Positions 33,561 to 40,025 of a stretch of DNA of 64,000 bases are shown piece after piece. This stretch comes from Acaudatibacter sp035532115. Its GTDB lineage: Bacteria > Pseudomonadota > Alphaproteobacteria > Caulobacterales > Caulobacteraceae. Where the stretch lies: the NCBI GenBank assembly GCA_035532115.1, contig DATKRO010000012.1:1-64000 (forward strand), in the 5' to 3' direction. A program made the position numbers and the translations under genes. The notes beneath the pieces were generated by a model. That model searched no databases. It had not been told where the DNA came from and saw only the letters and a list, made by a program, of their open reading frames with translations. Numbering within the stretch: position 1 is the first letter of the stretch; each line of letters opens with the position of its first letter.

Positions 33561-34080
33561 TGGCTTCCTCGCGCGCGACCTCGGCGCGCTTATCGGCAAG
33601 GAAGCTCTCCACCAGGTCGACCTCGGGCGGGACGATGCGGCGAACGATGGCCCGAGCGTGCTCCATGGCCGTTTCCGCACCGAGAACCGTCACCTCGCCA
33701 TCCTTCAAACGTGAATAGACACGACGCCCCGGCGTGGCGCCCAACGCTTCGACGAACTCGTCGGGCAGCATGACGCTGCCGTCCGGCCTTACCCGCAGCC
33801 AGTAAACTCCGCGCCCTCGGGGTTCGATCAGCGCAGCGTCGTCGCCATCCCTGTAGGACGCCGGGGCTTCCCGAACCCCCGAGAGGTCCGCCCGCCCGAC
33901 CACATAGCCGCCGCTCGCCGCGTCGCCCTCGAGCACGTTGCGCACGTGCTGGTAGCGCTTGCCGAGAAAGCGGGCGATGTCGGCGCGCGCGACACCCGCC
34001 GCGGCGAGCGCCCGGATCTGGTCCGCCACGGTGGCATGCGGCGCCGCGATCGCGCGCAGCCGCTCGGCGTCAGCGGTCAT
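33553..34080 (-). CDS. Antitoxin with N-terminal HTH fused to AbrB-like C-terminus
   Basis: 175 residues, about twice the usual VapB. Residues about 17-50 form an HTH (VADQIRALAAAGVARADIARFLGKRYQHVRNVL). Residues about 90-130 look like an AbrB swapped hairpin (LRVRPDGSVMLPDEFVEALGATPGRRVYSRLKDG), and the tail (IVRRIVPPEVDLVESFLADKRAEVAREE) would bind the PIN toxin. The ATG at 34080 with GGAG eight bases upstream was chosen. Two DNA-binding modules in one antitoxin are unusual. Confidence 0.75.
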   Translation of the reverse strand: MTADAERLRAIAAPHATVADQIRALAAAGVARADIARFLGKRYQHVRNVLEGDAASGGYVVGRADLSGVREAPASYRDGDDAALIEPRGRGVYWLRVRPDGSVMLPDEFVEALGATPGRRVYSRLKDGEVTVLGAETAMEHARAIVRRIVPPEVDLVESFLADKRAEVAREEAND

Positions 34081-34105
34081 GATCAAACTCCATTAGGCAG
34101 TCAAG

Positions 34106-34134
34106 TAGGTAGGTTGTTTCGGCCACCGCGTCAA
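34106..34134 (-). promoter_or_regulatory. Putative promoter of the HTH-AbrB/PIN operon
   Basis: On the minus strand TTGACG (34134-34129) is followed after 17 bases by TACCTA (34111-34106). The -35 fits the Caulobacter consensus TTGACGS; the -10 is weak. The element lies in the 56 bases between the antitoxin start and the lysC TTG, so it nearly abuts the lysC leader. Confidence 0.35.
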
Positions 34135-34136
34135 CC

Positions 34137-35450
34137 TTGTCCGCTCCGGCGCCCGCCGCTAGAAGGGCGCCTTCGCCTCGAGAGCTGCGCCAGATCCCCT
34201 TGCCCCGCGTCGTGATGAAATTCGGCGGCACCTCGGTGGCCGACCTGGAGCGCATCCGCCGCGTCGGTCGCCTGGTCGTGGCGCAGGTCGAGGCCGGATG
34301 CCAGGTCGCGGTGGTGGTCTCGGCCATGGCGGGGCGGACCAACGAGCTCGTCGCCTGGACCGACGGCGCCGGCGCCGCGGCCCCCGGCCTGCCCGCCTGC
34401 GACGACGAGTACGACGTGGTGGTGGCCTCGGGCGAACAGGTGTCGGCGGGCCTGCTGGCGATGACCTTGCGCAATCTTGGCCTCAACGCCCGCTCCTGGC
34501 TCGGCTGGCAGATTCCCATCGTCACCGACGACGCGCACGGCAAGGCGCGGATCGACGAGGTGGCGCCGGAGAAGCTGGAGGCGGCGCTCGCGGCGGGGGA
34601 GATTCCGGTGGTCGCGGGCTTCCAGGGCGTCGACCGGCAGGGACGGCTGGCGACGCTCGGCCGCGGCGCGGGGGACCTTTCAGCCGTGGCCGTAGCGGCG
34701 GCGCTGCGGGCCGACCGCTGCGACATCTACACCGACGTCGACGGAGTCTACACCACCGATCCGCGCATCGAGGCGCGGGCGCGGCGGCTGGCCAGCATTT
34801 CCTACGAGGAGATGCTGGAGATGGCCTCGCTGGGCGCGCGGGTGCTGCAGAGCCGCTCGGTGGAGCTGGCGATGGCCCAGCGGGTGCCGCTGCGGGTATT
34901 GTCCAGTTTCTTCGAGCCGGGCGCCGCCGACAATGCCGGCACCATCGTCTGCGACGAGGAGGAGATCATGGAAAAGCGCATCGTCAGCGGCGTCGCCTAC
35001 AGCCGCGACGAGGCCAAGATCAGCCTCTATGGCCTGCCCGACCATCCGGGCGTCTCCTCGGAGATCTTCGGCCGGCTCACCGAGGCCAACGTCAACGTCG
35101 ACATGATCGTCCAGAGCCACTCGCGCCAGGCCGGCGCGGCCAATATGGAGTTCACCGTCGGCAAGCGCGATGCGGCGCGGGCGATGGAGCTGGTCGCGGC
35201 GGTGAAGGAGGCCATCGGCTTCGAAGGCTTCGCCCTCGACGACAACGTCGCCAAGGTCTCGGTGATCGGCGTCGGCATGCGCAGCCACGCCGGCGTCGCC
35301 CAGACCATGTTCAGGGCGCTCGGCGAGAAGGGCGTCAACATCCAGGTGATCTCGACCTCCGAGATCAAGATCAGCGTCCTCATCGACGCCGCCTACACCG
35401 AACTGGCGGTGCGCGCCCTGCACGCCGCCTACGGACTGGACAAGCTCTGA
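34137..35450 (+). CDS. lysC: Aspartate kinase
   Basis: 437 residues from the TTG at 34137; the conserved core starts at VVMKFGGTSVAD, so GTG 34212 (412 residues) is also possible and gives the family's usual length. Kinase motifs: KFGGTSV, ASGEQVSAGL, GRGAGDLSAVAVAAAL and DVDGVYTTDPR. Two ACT domains follow (KISLYGLPDHPGVSSEIF and VSVIGVGMRSHAGVAQTMF), the site of lysine/threonine feedback. In most aspartokinases the motif is GRGGSDTSA; here it reads GRGAGDLSA, so Ser and Thr are replaced. The 3' end overlaps the convergent MFS gene by 22 bases. Confidence 0.92.
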   Translation: MSAPAPAARRAPSPRELRQIPLPRVVMKFGGTSVADLERIRRVGRLVVAQVEAGCQVAVVVSAMAGRTNELVAWTDGAGAAAPGLPACDDEYDVVVASGEQVSAGLLAMTLRNLGLNARSWLGWQIPIVTDDAHGKARIDEVAPEKLEAALAAGEIPVVAGFQGVDRQGRLATLGRGAGDLSAVAVAAALRADRCDIYTDVDGVYTTDPRIEARARRLASISYEEMLEMASLGARVLQSRSVELAMAQRVPLRVLSSFFEPGAADNAGTIVCDEEEIMEKRIVSGVAYSRDEAKISLYGLPDHPGVSSEIFGRLTEANVNVDMIVQSHSRQAGAANMEFTVGKRDAARAMELVAAVKEAIGFEGFALDDNVAKVSVIGVGMRSHAGVAQTMFRALGEKGVNIQVISTSEIKISVLIDAAYTELAVRALHAAYGLDKL

Positions 35451-36886
35451 GGCGCGACGCCTGCGCCTGCGCCGCGCGACAGGCTGACGGCGGCGGCGGC
35501 GAGGGCGAAGCCGGCGGCGGTCCATAGGCCGATCACCTCGCCGCGATCACCGAAGAGATAGAGCATTACCGCGGTGATCACCGCGCCGAAGGTCTGGCCG
35601 GTCAGGCGGGCGGTGGCCAGCATGCCGCCGGCCGCTCCGGCCCGCTCGCGCGGCGCGGAGCTCAGCATCATGCGGTTGTTGGGCGACTGGAAGAGGCCGA
35701 AGCCGACGCCGCACAGGGCCATGCGCCAGCCGATGTCGATCGCGGTCGGGGCGCCTGGCAGCATGGCCATCGCCACGAGGCCGCCGCTGAAGATCGCCAG
35801 GCCGACGGCGCAGAGCACCGCCGTGGACAGCTTGTCGGAAAGCCAGCCGGCCAGCGGCGCGGTCACGCCCACCGCCGCCGGCCAGGGCGTCAGCAGCAGT
35901 CCGGTCTCGACCTGGCTGAAATGCAGGCTGTTCTCGAAGTGGAAGGGCAGGGCCACGAAGGCGAGCATCTGGGCGGTGAAGGAGGCCACCGAGGTCGCCA
36001 CCGAGAGCGCGAACAGGCGGTCGGCCATCAGGTCCACCGGCACCAGCGGCCGCGGCCGGCCCAGCTCGCGCAGCACCAGCAGCGCGCCGATGACGAGCCC
36101 GCCGAGCGTCTCCAGGGCGCCCAGCAGCCGGGCGCGGGTGCGGGTGAGCACGTCGATGCCGGTGATCACGAGCCCGAAGGTCAGCGCGTTGAGCCCGGCC
36201 GACACCCAGTCGAACCTCCGCCCCGACAGCGGATTGAGCGGCAGGCTCGTCCAGCCCACCGCCAGGGCGGCGAGGCCGATGGGAATGTTGATGGCGAACA
36301 GCCACGGCCACGGGCCGACCGCGAGGATGGCCGCGGCGACGGTAGGCCCGACGGCCGAGGACGCCGACACTACCATGGCGTTCAGTCCGACGCCGCGGCC
36401 CAGCGAGGCCTGGGGATAGATGAAGCGCACCAGGGCGCCGTTGACGCTCATCACCCCTGCCGCGCCGAGCCCCTGCACGGTGCGCGCCGCGGTCAGCATG
36501 GGAAGCGAGTGCGACAGGGTGCACATCAGCGACGCGGCGATGAACAGGGCCAGGCCGCCGCGGTAGATGGTGCGGTAGCCGATCTTCTCGCCCAGCGCCG
36601 CCAGCGGCAGCAGGCTGACGACGATGGCGAGCTGATAGGCGTTGATGATCCAGATCGAATCGGCCGGCAGCGCGCCGAAGTCGCGCGCGATCGTGGGCAG
36701 GGCGACGTTGGCGATGGCGCTGTCGAGCACAGTCATGGAGATGGCGAGCCACACCGCGACCGCCGCCTGCCAGCGCCGCGGCGGCGGCAGGCCGTCGGGC
36801 GCCGTTCCTTCCGCCTCGTTCGACGGCGCCTGCCGCGGCTGCGGCGCGTCCGTTTCGGGGGCGGGAGACGGCGCCGAGCCTGACAT
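35429..36886 (-). CDS. MFS drug exporter of the DHA2 (EmrB/QacA) type
   Basis: 485 residues, about 14 transmembrane helices after a Pro-rich cytosolic N-terminus of about 40 residues. DHA2 landmarks: LDSAIANVALPTIARDF in helix 1, LGEKIGYRTIYRGGL in the first loop, and GAAGVMSVNGALVRFIYP. Such proteins export hydrophobic drugs by proton antiport, but no regulator or membrane-fusion protein is adjacent. The C-terminus converges on lysC. Confidence 0.85.
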   Translation of the reverse strand: MSGSAPSPAPETDAPQPRQAPSNEAEGTAPDGLPPPRRWQAAVAVWLAISMTVLDSAIANVALPTIARDFGALPADSIWIINAYQLAIVVSLLPLAALGEKIGYRTIYRGGLALFIAASLMCTLSHSLPMLTAARTVQGLGAAGVMSVNGALVRFIYPQASLGRGVGLNAMVVSASSAVGPTVAAAILAVGPWPWLFAINIPIGLAALAVGWTSLPLNPLSGRRFDWVSAGLNALTFGLVITGIDVLTRTRARLLGALETLGGLVIGALLVLRELGRPRPLVPVDLMADRLFALSVATSVASFTAQMLAFVALPFHFENSLHFSQVETGLLLTPWPAAVGVTAPLAGWLSDKLSTAVLCAVGLAIFSGGLVAMAMLPGAPTAIDIGWRMALCGVGFGLFQSPNNRMMLSSAPRERAGAAGGMLATARLTGQTFGAVITAVMLYLFGDRGEVIGLWTAAGFALAAAAVSLSRGAGAGVAPQSLSSP

Positions 36887-36965
36887 GGGTCTCCTTGGGG
36901 CCGTTCACCCGTCCCGCGTCAACATCCGCCGGCCCGGCAGGGTTCTGGCGGCGCCCGGAGCCGGT

Positions 36966-38174
36966 TCAGCGGTCAGACGGTCGCCGTCTTGCCGCCGCCA
37001 GTTGCGCCACCACCTCGTCGGCCGCCTCGGCCACCGGGCGCAGGCGGTGGCCGCTGGCGTTGTTGAAGGCGACGAAGACGCCGACGCGGCTCTGCGGCGC
37101 GATGACGACATAGCTGAGAAACCCGTCGCCGCCGCCGGTCTTCTCCAGGATCGCCGGCCGCGCCGCGGTGGCGGCGTGTCCGACCCAGGCGAGGCCGAGG
37201 GCGTCGGCCGGACCGGCATTGTCGAGCCCCTCGGAGCTGGCCAGGGCGCCGCGCCGCAGGTAGAGCGCCTGGCTGATGCGCCGCCTCGCGCCCGGCGGGC
37301 CGGCGGCGAGTTCATGCTCCAGCCACAGCGCCATGTCGTCCGCGGTGGAGTAGAGGCCGCCGCTCGCCGCCTCGCCGCTCTGGTCGACGCAGGGCCAGTC
37401 GCGCCGTCGCGGATCGCTCGTCATCATGCGGGCGCACTGCGCCCCGGTCGGCCGCGCCGTGGTGTCCGTCAGACCAAGGGGTCCGGTGATCCGAGACTTC
37501 AGCGCCGCCCCATAGGGCTCGCCGGCCGCATCGCCCAGCGCGTCGCCCAGAAGGTCGAAGCCGAAGTTGGAATAGTGCGCATAGCGCCCCGGAACCGGCA
37601 GGCGCCTCTGCTTCGAGAGCCAGGCCCAGCGGTCGGCTTCGGTCGCCGTCAGCTCGTCCTCTCCCGTCGGGAGGTTGCGGGAGAGCCCGGCGGTGTGGGT
37701 GGCCAGATCGAGGAGCGTGATCGGCGGCCCGTTCGGCGTCTGCGGCACGCGCCCGCCAGGGGGCGCGTGCGCCTGCAATGGATCGCCGAGCCGCACCCGG
37801 CCGTCGGCGACGAAGCGCGCCAGCAGGTCCGCGGCGAACAGCTTGGAGAGCGATTCCAGCCGCACCAGGGTGGCGCCGTCCGGCCGGCGCGGATCGGCCG
37901 GTCCCATGCGCCCATAGCCGCGCACCGCGACCTCGTCGCCGTCGACGAGCGCCAGCACCATGCCGCGGGCCTCGCTCTGCAGATAGATTCGCTTCAGCGC
38001 CGCCTCGGTCCCTGCCGCCAGCGGCGCCTCGAAGCGAAGCGCCAGCGCCGGCCCGGCCGAGGGCGGCGGCGGCGTGGACGCGCGCCGGCAGTCGGCGAGA
38101 CCCACGATCAGGGTTGCCGCCACCAATGCGCGGAGCACGCGCCGCCGCGCCGCCGGACGAAGAAAGCCGCCCAC
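36966..38174 (-). CDS. Serine beta-lactamase-like hydrolase, exported
   Basis: 402 residues from a GTG preceded by GGAGG. The N-terminal signal is lipoprotein-like: RALVAATLIVGLADC, with a Cys just after the hydrophobic run. The active-site set of class C/AmpH-type enzymes is present: Ser-x-x-Lys in ESLSKLF, Tyr-x-Asn in HYSNFGF and Lys-Thr-Gly in EKTGGGDGF. It may be a D,D-carboxypeptidase/endopeptidase trimming peptidoglycan, or an esterase; resistance function cannot be judged from sequence. Confidence 0.85.
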   Translation of the reverse strand: MGGFLRPAARRRVLRALVAATLIVGLADCRRASTPPPPSAGPALALRFEAPLAAGTEAALKRIYLQSEARGMVLALVDGDEVAVRGYGRMGPADPRRPDGATLVRLESLSKLFAADLLARFVADGRVRLGDPLQAHAPPGGRVPQTPNGPPITLLDLATHTAGLSRNLPTGEDELTATEADRWAWLSKQRRLPVPGRYAHYSNFGFDLLGDALGDAAGEPYGAALKSRITGPLGLTDTTARPTGAQCARMMTSDPRRRDWPCVDQSGEAASGGLYSTADDMALWLEHELAAGPPGARRRISQALYLRRGALASSEGLDNAGPADALGLAWVGHAATAARPAILEKTGGGDGFLSYVVIAPQSRVGVFVAFNNASGHRLRPVAEAADEVVAQLAAARRRPSDR

Positions 38175-38257
38175 CCCTGTCGCTCTGCCTCCCGCCCGCG
38201 CCTGACGCCGCCCGCCAAAAACAGCCGGGCTTGGGCGGAATTTTGACGCGGACCCTA

Positions 38258-38881
38258 TCAGCCGGACTCCAGGAAGGGGCCGAACCGTTCTTGGAGTTGC
38301 GCCGTCAGCGTATCCTCCGCGACGGCCGCATCGACGGTCAAGGTCGCAAACCCGTGCGCCTGCGCCTGCCGGGCGATTTCCTGGCCGAGCAGCAGGTCGC
38401 GCGTGAAGAGATTGTCGGCGCCGCGCGCCGGATCGCTGACCTCGTCGCGCCAGCTCGGCTTGCCGCGGCGCTGCCACGACCGGTGCTTGAACGTCTCGGT
38501 GGGGATCAGCCATATCGCCCGACGCGCGTCCTCGAGGTGCGGCGCCACCAGGTCGGGGGTGAGGCAGAAGCCCTCGGCGAGCACCGGCCGGCCGCGGCGC
38601 GCCAGGCGCTCCAGATCGCCGAGGATCAGGGCGAAACGGTCGGCGAAGCTCTCCAGGGCGCGCTGCAGCAGCGCCTGGGGCGTCGTTTCCACCCAGCGCT
38701 CGTCGAGGCTCTGGTCCAGCATGTCGCGATACGCCGGCAAGCTGGTCGCGAGCTGCTCGTGGTGGGCCCGATCGGTCCGGTCGCACTCGTAGAGCGCCAG
38801 GGTGTGGATCAAGGCGAGCCGTCGGGCCGCGGTGGTCTTGCCCGCATCCGTCGCCCCGCCGATCCACAGCCTGGAGGCCAT
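38258..38881 (-). CDS. P-loop NTPase/kinase-like protein
   Basis: 207 residues from the ATG at 38881. The Walker A motif GGATDAGKTTAARRLA lies right at the N-terminus. Other visible features are ALYECDRTDRAHHEQ, RPVLAEGFCLTPDLVAPHL, and FKHRSWQRRGKPSWRDEVSDP with basic residues where small-molecule kinases place a lid. Resembles shikimate/zeta/adenylyl-sulfate-kinase-like families without clear assignment. Downstream of a direct repeat flanking HigBA. Confidence 0.65.
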   Translation of the reverse strand: MASRLWIGGATDAGKTTAARRLALIHTLALYECDRTDRAHHEQLATSLPAYRDMLDQSLDERWVETTPQALLQRALESFADRFALILGDLERLARRGRPVLAEGFCLTPDLVAPHLEDARRAIWLIPTETFKHRSWQRRGKPSWRDEVSDPARGADNLFTRDLLLGQEIARQAQAHGFATLTVDAAVAEDTLTAQLQERFGPFLESG

Positions 38882-38920
38882 GCCGCGCTTCGACTCCAGA
38901 TCAGGGACGCCCGGGAGACA

Positions 38921-38994
38921 GCGAGCCCCGTCAGAGGAGCAGCGTCTCGACGAGCAGCCAAACATTTGCGGCGCTGATCACCGCGCCCAGCCCA
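38921..38994. repeat. Direct repeat A (74 bp) flanking HigBA
   Basis: Matches 39795-39868 at 66 of 74 positions. Both copies, read on the minus strand, encode the last residues of the same membrane protein ending at the same TGA, with several amino-acid replacements but no loss of frame. The arrangement resembles recombination sites or a duplicated gene end around an inserted block. Confidence 0.7.
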
Positions 38995-39002
38995 CGCAAC
39001 GG
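38931..39002 (-). pseudogene. Tail fragment A of a Nramp-like transporter
   Basis: Immediately after the HigA stop, in the same frame, 23 codons read GLGAVISAANVWLLVETLLL and stop. This hydrophobic helix matches the final transmembrane segment of Nramp-type metal transporters (pattern VI-x-ALN-x-x-LL). The rest of the gene is absent. Identification as Nramp is from recall of the family end and should be treated as tentative. Confidence 0.45.
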
Positions 39003-39314
39003 TCAAGCCGCTTGCTTACGCGGGGCGGCCTTCCTCACGCGAATCTCGACCCGCCGCCCTGCCCTGGCCAGCATCAACGCCAGGTGATCCAGTCCGAACA
39101 GGTTGAACTTGCCGCGCACCAGATCGGAAATGCGCGGCTGCGTCACGCCCAGGCGCTTCGCCGCCTCGGCCTGGGTCCAGCCTTGCGCCTTGATGTGATC
39201 GACCAAAGCGATCATGAGATCAGCCCTGGCCTTCAGGACGGCCGCCTCTTCAGGCGTGTCGGCGATCGCATCCCAAGCCGTGGCGAACGTCTTTCGGGCA
39301 ACAGTCATGAACAT
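39003..39314 (-). CDS. higA: HigA-like XRE-family antitoxin
   Basis: 103 residues. The helix-turn-helix is KAQGWTQAEAAKRLGVTQPRISDLVRGK, of the XRE/Cro type used by antitoxins encoded after their toxin (HigBA order). It overlaps the toxin stop by 10 bases. A second ATG at 39308 is possible. It would neutralise the toxin and repress the operon. Confidence 0.85.
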   Translation of the reverse strand: MFMTVARKTFATAWDAIADTPEEAAVLKARADLMIALVDHIKAQGWTQAEAAKRLGVTQPRISDLVRGKFNLFGLDHLALMLARAGRRVEIRVRKAAPRKQAA

Positions 39315-39661
39315 ATTTCCGCCAATAGTTCTTTAAGTCGCACGCGACTTAGTTCGACGTCTCTTGCCGCCGTCTGCCGTGATTTCTTACTAAAGCAGTG
39401 GAGGACGTAAACCGGCTCCAGAAACTTTGCGATGTAGATCAGCCGAAACGCGCCGGCTTCGTCCCTTACGCGAATTTCGCGAACGCCGGGGCCGATCGTC
39501 GGCATCGGTTTCCAGTCGTCAGGGTCGCGTCCGATTTGCACCATGGACAGCGCGAACCCCGCGCCACGTCTCGCGTCCTCCGGGAAGGTGGTTAGAACCT
39601 CGTGAGAATCGCCAAGGAAACGCAGGGGCTTGGGCGGTTTCGATACCAGACAAATATACAA
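39305..39661 (-). CDS. higB: HigB/RelE-superfamily toxin (Gp49-like)
   Basis: About 118 residues. The RelE-like fold is seen from ARRGAGFALSMVQIGRDPDDWKPM, VREIRVRDEAGAFRLIYIAKF and YVLHCFSKKSRQT. These toxins cleave mRNA on the ribosome. The only non-ATG start in frame before the conserved KPLRFLGDSHE is TTG at 39661, which lies inside an apparent -10 box, so the true start is uncertain. Intact otherwise. Confidence 0.8.
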   Translation of the reverse strand: MYICLVSKPPKPLRFLGDSHEVLTTFPEDARRGAGFALSMVQIGRDPDDWKPMPTIGPGVREIRVRDEAGAFRLIYIAKFLEPVYVLHCFSKKSRQTAARDVELSRVRLKELLAEICS

Positions 39662-39680
39662 GTATTCGCATCGTCGTCAA
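39653..39680 (-). promoter_or_regulatory. Putative promoter of higBA
   Basis: On the minus strand TTGACG (39680-39675), a 16-base spacer and TATATT (39658-39653) form the best promoter-like match noticed in the window. Transcription would begin near 39646, downstream of the TTG taken as the higB start, which makes that start doubtful. Confidence 0.5.
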
Positions 39681-39794
39681 CGGTGTGCGCACGGAAGCCT
39701 GGGCCTTGGGCGCGGCCGTTCGGAACCGGGCTCCAGGCGCGGGGCGCCCGAGGCGGCTTTCGCGCCTCGGTCATTCGGCGACTTGCCCGCAGAG

Positions 39795-39868
39795 GCGAGC
39801 CCCGTCAGAGGAGCACCATCTGGACGAGCAGCCAGGCATTGACGGCGATGATCACCGCGCCCAGCCCA
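39795..39868. repeat. Direct repeat B (74 bp) flanking HigBA
   Basis: The second copy of the 74-bp repeat, 874 bases from copy A. The higBA operon lies between the two. See repeat A for alignment. Confidence 0.7.
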
Positions 39869-39909
39869 TAGGCGGCGGCGCTCACCGCCGGCTCGTCTCC
39901 GAAGTGGCC
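39805..39909 (-). pseudogene. Tail fragment B of a Nramp-like transporter
   Basis: 34 codons read GHFGDEPAVSAAAYGLGAV, IIAVNAWLLVQMVLL and stop. The charged MG-x-F-like lead followed by a last hydrophobic helix matches the C-terminal end of Nramp metal transporters. It extends further upstream than fragment A, but the remaining about 400 residues are missing. ptsP follows divergently. Confidence 0.5.
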
Positions 39910-40025
39910 CTCGCCGCTCGGCCCAGCTAGCCCGCCCACCGTCCCCGGCCCGCCGTTCGCGTCACCCAACGGGCATGAAAGCCTGCTATAGGGCGCGGCG
40001 AGAACGGGAGAGATCGTCCAGCGCC

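Noticed and set aside
39658..39930. Several 60-90 residue plus-strand frames between higB and ptsP
   Set aside because: They overlap each other and the higBA promoter and lack ribosome-binding sites; the only coherent signal there is the minus-strand transporter tail.
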